Assembly (NCBI GenBank): GCA_001768325.1
Contig: MENQ01000006.1
Coordinates: 55,643 to 119,642, forward strand
Length of the DNA: 64,000 nucleotides
Direction: 5' to 3'
Source: Bacteroidetes bacterium GWC2_46_850
Lineage (GTDB): Bacteria; Bacteroidota; Bacteroidia; Bacteroidales; Dysgonomonadaceae
Shown here: in pieces, positions 31,654 through 40,848 of the stretch
Position numbering within the stretch: position 1 is the stretch's first letter
Layout: each line of letters opens with the position of its first letter
The notes under the pieces: generated by a model
Seen by the model: only the letters and a program-made list of their open reading frames with translations
What the model was told of the DNA's origin: nothing
Databases searched by the model: none
Made by a program: the position numbers and the translations under genes

Positions 31654-32844
31654 ATGAGGAATCGAATCATCATAAAAAACGGGAAACTTATTTTTCCCGA
31701 TGAAATTAAAGAAGGGCTGACGCTTGTCTGCGAAAACGGGAAAATTACCCGGATCAGCCATCCCGATGAAGTGGTTGCAGAAAGTGGAGACCGGGTTGTC
31801 GATGCACAAAACAGATATGTGTCATCGGGTTTCATTGATATCCATACCCACGGCGGAGGCGGTCACGATTTTATGGACGGCACGGTGGAAGCCTATCTGG
31901 GCGCAGCTGAAACACATGCAAAACACGGGACGACTGCCCTGCTGCCCACGACGCTGACCAGTACTTTTGAGGAGTTGATGAAAACATTCTCCATTTACAA
32001 ACAGGCAGTTCAAAGAAACAACAAAGGAGCAAAGTTTCTGGGTTTGCATCTCGAAGGTCCCTATTTCGCCTACAACCAGCGGGGTGCACAAGATCCCAAA
32101 TACCTCCGAAATCCGGAGCCGGAAGAATACAATAAAATACTGGCGGCATCTGATGACATCGTACGCTGGAGTCTTGCACCGGAGTTACCGGGAGCATTTG
32201 ATTTCGGGAAGGCGCTCACCTCCCAAAATATACTTACCTCCATCGCGCACAGCGATGCCATCTACGAAGAGGTGGTGGAGGCGTTCAACGCAGGGTTTAC
32301 ACACGTAACCCATCTCTACTCAGCCATGTCTACCGTAACCCGCAGGAATGCATTTCGCTATGCGGGCGTGCTGGAGGCAGCCTATCTGATCGATGACATG
32401 ACGGTGGAGATCATTGCCGATGGCGTCCATTTACCGAAGTCGTTGCTGCAGTTTGTCTACAAATTCAAGGGACCGGACAAAACCGCACTTTGTACCGACT
32501 CCATGCGGGGAGCGGGTATGCCTGACGGAGAATCTATTCTGGGTAGTCTCGACAAAGGCCAGAAAGTGATCATCGAAGATGGTGTGGCCAAATTGCCCGA
32601 TCGTACAGCTTTTGCAGGAAGCGTCGCGACAACCGACCGACTGGTCAGGACGATGGTCGAACTGGCCGAAGTACCTTTGGTGGAAGCTGTTAGAATGATG
32701 ACCCTCACTCCCGCCCGCATCATGCAGATTGATCAGCAGAAGGGATCTATCGTGGAGGGCAAGGACGCCGATTTTGTAATTTTTGACGATCACATACATG
32801 TTTCACATACAATTTTAGAAGGAAATGTCATATACGGAGACTAA
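31654..32844 (+). CDS. nagA: N-acetylglucosamine-6-phosphate deacetylase
   Basis: Removes acetate from GlcNAc-6-phosphate. A 396-residue amidohydrolase with metal-site motifs DIHTHGGGGHDF, GLHLEGPYF, SIAHSDA, THLYSAMS and the catalytic-Asp region LCTDSMRGAG. The C-terminal VEGKDADFVIFDDH strand is normal. Its end overlaps the nagB start by 20 bases, so the two are translated together. It follows the transporter by 52 bases. Confidence 0.94.
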   Translation: MRNRIIIKNGKLIFPDEIKEGLTLVCENGKITRISHPDEVVAESGDRVVDAQNRYVSSGFIDIHTHGGGGHDFMDGTVEAYLGAAETHAKHGTTALLPTTLTSTFEELMKTFSIYKQAVQRNNKGAKFLGLHLEGPYFAYNQRGAQDPKYLRNPEPEEYNKILAASDDIVRWSLAPELPGAFDFGKALTSQNILTSIAHSDAIYEEVVEAFNAGFTHVTHLYSAMSTVTRRNAFRYAGVLEAAYLIDDMTVEIIADGVHLPKSLLQFVYKFKGPDKTALCTDSMRGAGMPDGESILGSLDKGQKVIIEDGVAKLPDRTAFAGSVATTDRLVRTMVELAEVPLVEAVRMMTLTPARIMQIDQQKGSIVEGKDADFVIFDDHIHVSHTILEGNVIYGD

Positions 32845-33619
32845 TGCACAGGTTGTCGCATTCAAAAAAGGAATGTTGGAAGTAAGAATCTTCTCCGACC
32901 GGGAAGATATGGGTAAGGAAGCAGCCATGAATGTGTCGAATACCATTCAAAAGCTGCTTGAGAATAGAACTGAGATCAACATGATCTTCGCGGCGGCACC
33001 ATCACAAAGCGACTTCATGAAGGAGTTGATCAACGATAAACTGATCCAATGGGAAAGGATCAATGCTTTCCATATGGATGAGTACATCGGCCTGGAGCAG
33101 GCAGCTCCACAAGGATTCGGGAACTTCCTGAGAGATCGGATTTTTGGCAAAGTACCGTTTAAAAGTGTGCATTATATCAACGGCAGGGCGGAAGATCCTT
33201 CTGCTGAGTGCGAGAGATATGCGGCACTCTTGACGCAACACCCGGTCGATATTGTCTGTCTGGGAATCGGCGAGAACGGTCATATTGCCTTTAACGATCC
33301 GCCTGTGGCCGATTTTAACGACCCGAAACAGGCGAAAGTCGTGGAGCTTGATATGGCATGCCGGCAACAACAGGTAAACGAAAACCTTTTTGCCGAAATA
33401 AATCTGGTGCCCACCCACGCCATCACCGTGACGATTCCTGCACTACTTAAGGCAAAACATCTATTTTGCATGGTACCAGCCCAGAATAAGGCGAAAGCTG
33501 TGTATGATACCCTGAATAACAAGATTAGTGAAGAGTGCCCAGCCACTATTTTGCGTACGAAAGAAGGCGCTATCTTATACTTAGATAAAGACAGTGCAAC
33601 ATTGTTAGCTACAAATTAA
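32825..33619 (+). CDS. nagB: Glucosamine-6-phosphate deaminase
   Basis: Converts glucosamine-6-P to fructose-6-P and ammonia, joining glycolysis. The 264-residue protein shows the family blocks INAFHMDEYIGL (catalytic Asp), CLGIGENGHIAFNDPP and THAITVTIPALL. The start at 32825 overlaps the end of nagA; an alternative internal Met at about residue 17 would shorten the first strand. It is the shorter NagB type without extra domains. Confidence 0.93.
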   Translation: MSYTETNAQVVAFKKGMLEVRIFSDREDMGKEAAMNVSNTIQKLLENRTEINMIFAAAPSQSDFMKELINDKLIQWERINAFHMDEYIGLEQAAPQGFGNFLRDRIFGKVPFKSVHYINGRAEDPSAECERYAALLTQHPVDIVCLGIGENGHIAFNDPPVADFNDPKQAKVVELDMACRQQQVNENLFAEINLVPTHAITVTIPALLKAKHLFCMVPAQNKAKAVYDTLNNKISEECPATILRTKEGAILYLDKDSATLLATN

Positions 33620-33678
33620 TATTGCGTTTTATGAGCACATATATACGCAAATAAGTATTTCTTGAGCAAAATGCATCC

Positions 33679-33686
33679 TATTTTTG
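33679..33686 (+). promoter_or_regulatory. Probable -7 element for the SusC-like gene
   Basis: TATTTTTG fits TAnnTTTG; a TTTC at 33658-33661 is a weak -33 candidate. The leader to the start at 33776 is about 80 bases, AT-rich, with an imperfect AAATAGTGCTTTT/AAATGCTATTT dyad. Confidence 0.4.
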
Positions 33687-33775
33687 CATTATTAAATAGT
33701 GCTTTTAAATGCTATTTAATGTCAATAAATTTAATCACTTATTTTTAAAAGCAAAAATTAATAAACCTAAAGCAC

Positions 33776-36700
33776 ATGAAATCAATGATGACACTTAGAA
33801 AGTATGGTTTATTCTTAGCAAGTTTACTTCTATTTCTTTACATTTCCACTGCAAACATTTATTCAAATGTGGACAACAGTTTGTATTGGAAAGTAGAAAT
33901 TAACCAACAAAAAATTATTGTCTCCGGAACAGTGGCTGACCAAGCAGGACAGCCTATTCCTGGAGCAACAATTGTGGAAGGGGGAACCACCAACGGAGTA
34001 GTGACCGATGCAGACGGAAAATTCACGATTAGTGTACAGGAGAATGGCGCAAAGCTAGAATTCTCATTTTTGGGTTATACACCCTATGAGCATACTGTAA
34101 TCGGACCGCAGAGAAATCTTATGATCACTCTAACCGAAGAGGTGAGCAAACTGGATGAACTGGTCGTGATTGGCTATGGAAGCATGAAAAAAAGAGACAT
34201 TTCCGGTTCTATTGCTACCATCAGCAACGAAAGCCTGGAGAACACACCTGTAAAAAATGTGATGTCGGCCCTCCAGGGACGAGCTTCGGGAGTACAGGTT
34301 GTGTCTAACTCAGGGGCCCCTGGCGATGGTATTTCTGTGACGGTGAGGGGTCAGTCCACCTTGAACTCAGGAAATGAACCGTTGTACGTGGTTGATGGCG
34401 TGCCGGTAGAGTCCAACTCCCTGTCTCAATTGAATGGGTATGAATCTCACGGACTAAACCCCTTAGCCGACATCAACCCACAGGACATTGAATCTATTGA
34501 GATTTTGAAAGACGGCTCATCGACCGCTATTTACGGCTCAAGAGGTGCAAATGGAGTCGTGTTGATTACCACAAAGAGAGGTAGGGAAGGAAAACCTCAA
34601 ATCAATGTGAATCTTTACACCGGCGTCAGTAACATTACCCGGAAACTGAGTGTGTTGAATGCCACACAGTGGAGAGAGATCATTATTGATACATACAAAA
34701 ACCTCGATGCATACAACAACACCGTCAATCCCTCTGAACCACACTGGACAGCCATAGACTCTTTGAATCCGATGAACAGTGGAGATGTGGATTGGCAGGA
34801 TGTAATGTATCGCACTGCTTATCAAAAGCAAGCTAACATTTCTATTATCGGCGGAAACCAGGCTGCCAGATACTCGTTGAGTTCCTCTTTCCTGGATCAG
34901 GATGGTATCATACTCAACTCAAACTATAAACGAATTACCTCCAGGTTGAATACCGACTTCAAAATTACCAATAAAGTAAATGTTGGGTATAGTGTCTCTT
35001 ACATGTATGGAAAGAACAACAGAATCAACGCCGGAGGAACAGGAAACAACAGTTTGGTGCAATCAATTCTTGTCAGACCACCTGTCTATTCCCTAACCTA
35101 TCCGGATGGATCTCCGATATACTATTTCAATGGAAAGCGAAATCCCGTTGGACTGGCAATCGAAGCTACTCATTTAAATACTACCAACAGAATTATTGGG
35201 AATCAATATGTTGAATGGGAAATCCTAAAGGATTTACGCTTCAAAACAAATATCAGTCTGGATTTCATTACCATGAAAGAAGATGAATTTTATCCTACAA
35301 CCGTTGATTACAGGGCAGGATGGAACTCCGGAGCCGTACGGGCGACACATAACCTGACATGGGCAAATGAAAATTATCTTACTTACACCAAGACATTCAA
35401 TAAGAAGCATAATTTCTCCTTGCTTGGCGGGTTCAGCCAGCAGGAATGGAAAACAGAGACAACCGGACTAAACGGCCAATTCTTTGCCAGTGACAATATC
35501 AGAACATTAAACGGCGCGGGAACAATATCGGGACAAAACGTAAATACAACTGTTGAACATAGTCTTATGTCTGTTTTCGGACGTGTAGGGTATGATTATC
35601 TTGGAAAATATTTGGTGCAGGCAACGATGAGAGCAGATGGCTCCTCACGATTTGGGAAGGAAAAGAAATGGGGCTCCTTCCCTTCAGCTTCGATTGCATG
35701 GCGTTTTTCAGATGAAACATTTTTCAACTCCCTAAATGCACTTGAAGACGGGAAACTAAGATTTAGCGTGGGGCAAACAGGAAACGAATCAATAAGTAAT
35801 TATGTATCACAAGGCGAATTCAGCCTGAATGCCAACTATCTCGATTACTCAGGGGCAGCTCCAACAGCCATGCCAAACTATAATCTCTCATGGGAGACTA
35901 CGACCCAATATAATACGGGTATTGACCTTTCCCTCTTTAACGGACGGATATACCTGACAGCTGACGCGTATCAGAAAAACACCACAGATTTGCTGTTCAA
36001 CGTGCCTATTCCGGAAACTACCGGTTTTAGCTCCATCAGTCAGAATATCGGAGAGATTCAAAACAAAGGTTTGGAGTTTGCCTTGACAACGCATAACCTC
36101 ATTGGTAATTTTAAATGGATAACCAATTTCAATATCGGGATGAACCGAAACAAGATCGTCAGCTTACCGGAAAACATTTTGACGAACGGCTATCTGCAAA
36201 ACGGAACATACCATATCCTAAAGGTGGGTGAATCAATTGGCACATTCTATGGCTGGAAATTCTTGGGGGTCTATTCCCGGGATGAAGACAATATCAATCA
36301 GGTGAAATATGGATCAGCCAACGGAAAGGTGTTTCGAGGCGGTGATCCCATCTGGGATGACCTGAATGGCGACCATATCATTGATGACCAAGACAAACAG
36401 ATCATCGGAAACGCGCAACCCAAGTTTACGGGAGGATTGAATAATGATTTCTCTTACAAAAATTTCTCCCTGAATATCTTTCTTCAGTTTTCCTACGGCA
36501 ATGACATTTACAGCAACCTGAACATGATGCGTAACTGGGTTTTTGCCTACAACAATGTCTCTACAGATGCACTGAACAGATGGAGGAAACAGGGTGATGT
36601 AACCGATTTCCCCAGACCCATTCGAAATGACCCTTTAAGAAATGAATACCTGCGTGTCTCGGACCGTTGGATTGAAGATGGCTCTTACATGAGATTGAAA

Positions 36701-36919
36701 AATGTATCGCTTGCGTACGATTTACCAAGGAGGTTGGCAAACAGAATATTCCTGGAAGGATTGCAACTCTACGTGACGGGAGAAAACCTCATTACCTGGA
36801 CACATTATACGGCTTACGACCCGGAAGTAAGTTCCTACAGCGGATTACAGATCGGCGTGGATGATGGATCATACCCACAGAGTCGCACGTTTATCTTCGG
36901 ATTGAACATTAAATTTTAA
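33776..36919 (+). CDS. SusC/RagA-type TonB-linked outer-membrane transporter
   Basis: A 1047-residue glycan importer. The signal region is followed by a carboxypeptidase-regulatory-like domain at about residues 45-125 (VSGTVADQAGQPIPGATI, LEFSFLGY), a TonB-box-like stretch (LDELVVIGYGSMKKRD), the plug domain with ALQGRASGVQVVSNSGAPGD and EPLYVVDGVPVE, and the SusC signature SIEILKDGSSTAIYGSRGANGVVLITTKRG. The barrel continues to the C-terminal FGLNIKF. It is paired with SusD 12 bases downstream. Together they should import GlcNAc-containing oligosaccharides across the outer membrane. Confidence 0.95.
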   Translation: MKSMMTLRKYGLFLASLLLFLYISTANIYSNVDNSLYWKVEINQQKIIVSGTVADQAGQPIPGATIVEGGTTNGVVTDADGKFTISVQENGAKLEFSFLGYTPYEHTVIGPQRNLMITLTEEVSKLDELVVIGYGSMKKRDISGSIATISNESLENTPVKNVMSALQGRASGVQVVSNSGAPGDGISVTVRGQSTLNSGNEPLYVVDGVPVESNSLSQLNGYESHGLNPLADINPQDIESIEILKDGSSTAIYGSRGANGVVLITTKRGREGKPQINVNLYTGVSNITRKLSVLNATQWREIIIDTYKNLDAYNNTVNPSEPHWTAIDSLNPMNSGDVDWQDVMYRTAYQKQANISIIGGNQAARYSLSSSFLDQDGIILNSNYKRITSRLNTDFKITNKVNVGYSVSYMYGKNNRINAGGTGNNSLVQSILVRPPVYSLTYPDGSPIYYFNGKRNPVGLAIEATHLNTTNRIIGNQYVEWEILKDLRFKTNISLDFITMKEDEFYPTTVDYRAGWNSGAVRATHNLTWANENYLTYTKTFNKKHNFSLLGGFSQQEWKTETTGLNGQFFASDNIRTLNGAGTISGQNVNTTVEHSLMSVFGRVGYDYLGKYLVQATMRADGSSRFGKEKKWGSFPSASIAWRFSDETFFNSLNALEDGKLRFSVGQTGNESISNYVSQGEFSLNANYLDYSGAAPTAMPNYNLSWETTTQYNTGIDLSLFNGRIYLTADAYQKNTTDLLFNVPIPETTGFSSISQNIGEIQNKGLEFALTTHNLIGNFKWITNFNIGMNRNKIVSLPENILTNGYLQNGTYHILKVGESIGTFYGWKFLGVYSRDEDNINQVKYGSANGKVFRGGDPIWDDLNGDHIIDDQDKQIIGNAQPKFTGGLNNDFSYKNFSLNIFLQFSYGNDIYSNLNMMRNWVFAYNNVSTDALNRWRKQGDVTDFPRPIRNDPLRNEYLRVSDRWIEDGSYMRLKNVSLAYDLPRRLANRIFLEGLQLYVTGENLITWTHYTAYDPEVSSYSGLQIGVDDGSYPQSRTFIFGLNIKF

Positions 36920-36931
36920 AAAGTTTTAGCT

Positions 36932-38311
36932 ATGAAAAGTATCAAATTTATAGGGATCATCATCCTTGCCATTTCGTTCTTTTCTTGTAGTGATCTGCTT
37001 GACAAGGAGCCTATAAGCAGCTTCTCAGCTGACGGATTTTACAAGACTACAAGCGATGCACAGGCAGGAGTTTACGGCATTTACGATGCAGCCCAGTCGG
37101 TTTTCAGAACCAACTTCGCCTATTGGGGTGAAGGAAGGGCAGACAATGTTCAGACTGCCCAGTCGGGTGAAGGATTGCAGTTGTTGCAGAACAACCTGGA
37201 CGAATCTATTGCTTCTGCCTACTGGGGGGCACTCTATGACATGATTAACAGGGCCAATTATGCCATTAAGTATATCCCGGGTATTTATGAAGAGGGTGAT
37301 GCAGCAGGTACCCAGTTGGTTGGAGAAGCACGTGCCCTCAGGGCATTGGCCTACTTTTACCTGGTAAGAATATGGGGTGATGTGCCTCTCATTACCGAAC
37401 CTTACCTCTCTATCGAACAAGATATTTTTGTGACCCGTACTGACAAAGAAACGGTTCTGGATTATATCGAAGAAGATTTGACATATGCAGCCCAAAACTG
37501 CCGTGACAAGTTCGGAAACGATCGTGACAGAATCATGTTCACAAAAGGATCAGTGAATGCGCTCCTCACGCATGTCTATATGTGGAGACACAAATATGAC
37601 GAAGCGATTACCTCATCTGGCCTGGTTCTGAATAACAACCTCTATTCACTGGTTACCACCATGGATGACTGGGGTAAGATTTTCACGAACAGCTACTCAA
37701 AAGAGAGCATCTTCGAGGTGGCATACAACGAAAAAGAGACCAATTCACTTCGTGTGCTGTATGCCATCGGCTCTTATGCAATATTCACACCCTCTGAGAA
37801 ATTTAAATCATCCTACGAAGAGGATGACAAAAGGATTGACTATGTCTATGATGTAACACTTACCGATCCAAAAGCAATCTGGAAATATCTCGGCAAAGGA
37901 CTCAGTGACGAAGATCCCACCCCATCAAAACAGAACATTGTGCTATTCCGCCTGGCAGATATTATGCTGTTGCGCGCCGAAGCACTAAACAAAAAAGGAG
38001 GTACGCAGAATCAGTCGGAGGCACTGGGATTGCTGAACAGTATCAGGGCACGTGCCGGACTACCCGCTTTTGCCACTGTAGCTGCAGCAGCAGCCATGTA
38101 TGGCGACCTGGAATCCGCAATTTTACATGAACGATCCATTGAGCTTTGCTTTGAAGGACACCGATGGTTTGACCTGGTACGCACCGGAAGAGCAATCTCC
38201 ACAATGAACCCTATCAACGGGTTAAGCAACGAACGAAATCTGGTTTGGCCTATCTCCATCAACAGTTTGAGAAAGAACCCGAACCTGGAGCAGAACGAAT
38301 ATTACAATTAA
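36932..38311 (+). CDS. SusD/RagB-type glycan-binding lipoprotein
   Basis: A 459-residue cell-surface lipoprotein that forms the lid of the SusC barrel. Lipobox SFFSC near residue 19, then the RagB/SusD marks (EPISSFSADGFYKTTSDAQAGVYGIYDAA; GEARALRALAYFYLVRIWGDVPLIT) and the C-terminal domain (DIMLLRAEALNKKGG, LLNSIRARAGLP, ERSIELCFEGHRWFDLVRTGRA). The length is within the usual 450-600. Ligand is not visible in sequence. Confidence 0.95.
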   Translation: MKSIKFIGIIILAISFFSCSDLLDKEPISSFSADGFYKTTSDAQAGVYGIYDAAQSVFRTNFAYWGEGRADNVQTAQSGEGLQLLQNNLDESIASAYWGALYDMINRANYAIKYIPGIYEEGDAAGTQLVGEARALRALAYFYLVRIWGDVPLITEPYLSIEQDIFVTRTDKETVLDYIEEDLTYAAQNCRDKFGNDRDRIMFTKGSVNALLTHVYMWRHKYDEAITSSGLVLNNNLYSLVTTMDDWGKIFTNSYSKESIFEVAYNEKETNSLRVLYAIGSYAIFTPSEKFKSSYEEDDKRIDYVYDVTLTDPKAIWKYLGKGLSDEDPTPSKQNIVLFRLADIMLLRAEALNKKGGTQNQSEALGLLNSIRARAGLPAFATVAAAAAMYGDLESAILHERSIELCFEGHRWFDLVRTGRAISTMNPINGLSNERNLVWPISINSLRKNPNLEQNEYYN

Positions 38312-38333
38312 CTGAACATAAATACAGAAGACA

Positions 38334-38918
38334 ATGAAAAATATACAACCAAAGGCTCATTCCATAAGGTTGGTAATCATGACAATCTTGTTGATCACTG
38401 TTTTCACCCGTTGTGAAATTCAAGACAACTTCGAGTACCAACCCAGCCCCACCAACCCCAATTTGAACATGACAGCGTGGGAGTTTATTCAGGAGAGGAG
38501 CGATATCATGTCTACAATGGCTGAAGCGATCACCAGGGCTGCGATGCAGGATTATTACTCCCAGGAGAAGGGATACACCTACATTTTGCCCAGAAACAAC
38601 GCCTGGAAAAAATATCTCACCGCCAACAAGTATGCTTCCGTGCAGGAGATTCCGGTGGAGCAATTGCAAAGTGCACTGAAGTATCATCTGGTTAAGGGGA
38701 AAGTAAACTTCTCCAACCCGGACGAATTCAAGAACCCGAATGAACCGATTGCCTACCAAACAGAAAACGGTAGTGTCATGTATCTTTCACGAAGCACCAA
38801 TTATCAGGGGCTGATCAACCAGGGAACAAAGAAACAGTGGACCATCATTACCTCTAACCTGGAAGCTACCAATGGCACCCTACACGTGGTGGATGATGTT
38901 GTCTTTCTGAGTCAATAA
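38334..38918 (+). CDS. Fasciclin-domain lipoprotein of the glycan locus
   Basis: A 194-residue protein with signal and lipobox VFTRC near residue 27, so probably surface or periplasmic. Residues ~50-194 look like one fasciclin (FAS1) domain: ERSDIMSTMAEAITRAAMQ at the start, TYILPRNNAWKKYL, the LQSALKYHLVKGKV helix-strand, and the final strand NGTLHVVDDVVFLSQ. Fasciclin lipoproteins occur behind SusD in many Bacteroidetes loci; they may bind glycans or assist the importer. It lies 22 bases after susD and 3 bases before the next gene. Confidence 0.82.
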   Translation: MKNIQPKAHSIRLVIMTILLITVFTRCEIQDNFEYQPSPTNPNLNMTAWEFIQERSDIMSTMAEAITRAAMQDYYSQEKGYTYILPRNNAWKKYLTANKYASVQEIPVEQLQSALKYHLVKGKVNFSNPDEFKNPNEPIAYQTENGSVMYLSRSTNYQGLINQGTKKQWTIITSNLEATNGTLHVVDDVVFLSQ

Positions 38919-38921
38919 ATT

Positions 38922-40847
38922 ATGGATAAAAGATCCTTCTTAAAAACAATTCTAACCGGAACAATGGGATATGCCTTATGTCATAAGGCATATCCTTTTG
39001 GTCAACCGGGCGCTCACTTGTCACAAAGGCAACTGACACTACATGACCAAACCGGCACTTTTCCTTTTGTGCAGTTTCTGGAACAATTCAACATCGGAGA
39101 ATTTATTCCTAAAGATCAGGGAGGCAAATTCATCCAGATGGAGATCCTCAAGACCGAAGAAGATGCCCTCATTGTTGAAAAGATCCAAAATGGTATCCTG
39201 CAATTTGTATACGGTGACCCCATTGACTGGATAAGATTTGAAAAGCAGGAACTAGAAAAAAGTGTCTGGCTTGCTCGATTGTATTTTCTTCCCAGTTTTG
39301 CCAGAATCTATTACCTCACAAAAGAGAAACATTATCTCGATTATGCGTTTTCTTTCACACGTTTATGGTACCGTGAGAATTCTCAACTGGCACAAGAGGG
39401 CAAAACAAGATACAACTGGACGGACATGCAGATTGCATGGCGCTGCATCCACCTCTCATGGCTCTACTTCTTAGGGGAAGATCAACTCTCCCGCAACGAT
39501 AAAGAGTTCATCGCCGGTATCCTGCAGAACCACTCCTCCGTGCTGCTCGAACACTTCGGCGAACAGAAACTGAACGAATTCAACCATCAGGCACACGGTG
39601 CGCTGGCAATGTTGTACGTGGGAGCACTCTTTCCCGGCATGCCCCATGCCGGGGAACTGCTCTCTACGGCACAAAGAATCCTGGAACACCACATCCGGCA
39701 TGCATTTTACCCCGATGGGGGCAACATGGAACAGATGTTTGGTTATTATCCCTTTGAAGCTCACATCTTCAGAGATGCCTACCTCCTTTGCACAGCAAAC
39801 AACATCGCTCTTCCTGCCGGCATTGAACCACTGCTCTATAAGATGCGGGATTACCTTCTCATGGTTAAACAACCCGATGATACGATGCCTGTGGTGAATG
39901 ATTCTTACGAGATGCCTGTAACACCGATTGTCGCAACACTCTCGACGCTCCTTTCACAACCCATTTCTCAAAAAAACCGAAGCAAGTTGTTCGCAGAGAC
40001 ACAGATCGGAATTGTCAGGGATGATGCGGACTGGTATCTGCTGGCCAACCCTGCAAAATCTATCGGTGCACATATGCATGCCGGACGCTTGGCCTTTAAC
40101 TTCTGGTACAAAGGGAGTCCCCTGTTGCGCGACAGCGGTTGCTGCAATTACGATGACCCCCTTCTTGTGTCCTGGTACCGGACTACGAAGGCACACAACA
40201 CGGTGATCATTGACGGGAAATCTGATGCGGCCACCTCTGCCGACATCCTCTGGACTGCCAAGAGAGAAACTGACAACAAGATTGTTGATTTTGAGCAACA
40301 GCATGACTACACCTTTCTCCGAATGCATTCCCCTGCCTCGGAAGAGGTGAACGGATCGGTAGAATGGTACCGCTCACTGGTATTGGTGCACCAAAAATAC
40401 CTGGTGCTTTACGATTATTTCAAAGCTGCCGGGAGCCATGACTACGAGATTCTGTTCCACTTCGACCGGACCGACGTCTCCGTAAGCAGAGAGAAGATTC
40501 TCACACTCCACAACAAGGAAGCCATGCACTGTATTCCCGCAGATCTGACCCTTGTAGACAACCTTCAAATCACCGAGGGACTGATCGCCGTGAAGGGGAA
40601 AACGGAAAGAGCTCCCATGGCAACTTATACCATAAAGGCTGATGGTGACCTCCATTCCTTCATGCTTTTCACCCCTCAGGATGAGCAGGAGGTGATGCTG
40701 CAAAAATTCACCTCCGACAAGGGAGCCGCCCTGCAGCTGAAAACAAAGCATCAGCAAGCTGTTCACCTGTTGTTTGCCAATGAAAAAGGGGTGCCATTCT
40801 CCGCTTTTGGCAAACAAACAGACAAACCCTTTGAAATCACACAATAA
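38922..40847 (+). CDS. Heparinase II/III-like polysaccharide lyase family protein
   Basis: A 641-residue exported protein. The N-terminus (MDKRSFLKTILTGTMGYALC) resembles a twin-basic Tat-like signal or a lipoprotein signal. An alpha/alpha toroid fills about residues 80-370 (TRYNWTDMQIAWRCIHLSWLYFLGEDQ, LNEFNHQAHGALAMLYVGALFP, FYPDGGNMEQMFGYYPFEAHIFRDAYLL), followed by a beta-sandwich of the heparinase II/III type (MHAGRLAFNFWYKGSPLLRDSGC, WYRTTKAHNTVIIDGK). The Asn-His, Tyr and His residues in these blocks are where the lyase catalytic residues sit in the family. The true substrate is unknown; context suggests a GlcNAc-containing uronic or related glycan. Confidence 0.82.
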   Translation: MDKRSFLKTILTGTMGYALCHKAYPFGQPGAHLSQRQLTLHDQTGTFPFVQFLEQFNIGEFIPKDQGGKFIQMEILKTEEDALIVEKIQNGILQFVYGDPIDWIRFEKQELEKSVWLARLYFLPSFARIYYLTKEKHYLDYAFSFTRLWYRENSQLAQEGKTRYNWTDMQIAWRCIHLSWLYFLGEDQLSRNDKEFIAGILQNHSSVLLEHFGEQKLNEFNHQAHGALAMLYVGALFPGMPHAGELLSTAQRILEHHIRHAFYPDGGNMEQMFGYYPFEAHIFRDAYLLCTANNIALPAGIEPLLYKMRDYLLMVKQPDDTMPVVNDSYEMPVTPIVATLSTLLSQPISQKNRSKLFAETQIGIVRDDADWYLLANPAKSIGAHMHAGRLAFNFWYKGSPLLRDSGCCNYDDPLLVSWYRTTKAHNTVIIDGKSDAATSADILWTAKRETDNKIVDFEQQHDYTFLRMHSPASEEVNGSVEWYRSLVLVHQKYLVLYDYFKAAGSHDYEILFHFDRTDVSVSREKILTLHNKEAMHCIPADLTLVDNLQITEGLIAVKGKTERAPMATYTIKADGDLHSFMLFTPQDEQEVMLQKFTSDKGAALQLKTKHQQAVHLLFANEKGVPFSAFGKQTDKPFEITQ

Positions 40848-40848
40848 T

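Noticed and set aside
38922..40847. Calling the lyase a true heparinase
   Set aside because: Fold and motifs fit the heparinase II/III superfamily, but substrate differs widely in it and no sulfatases are present in the locus.
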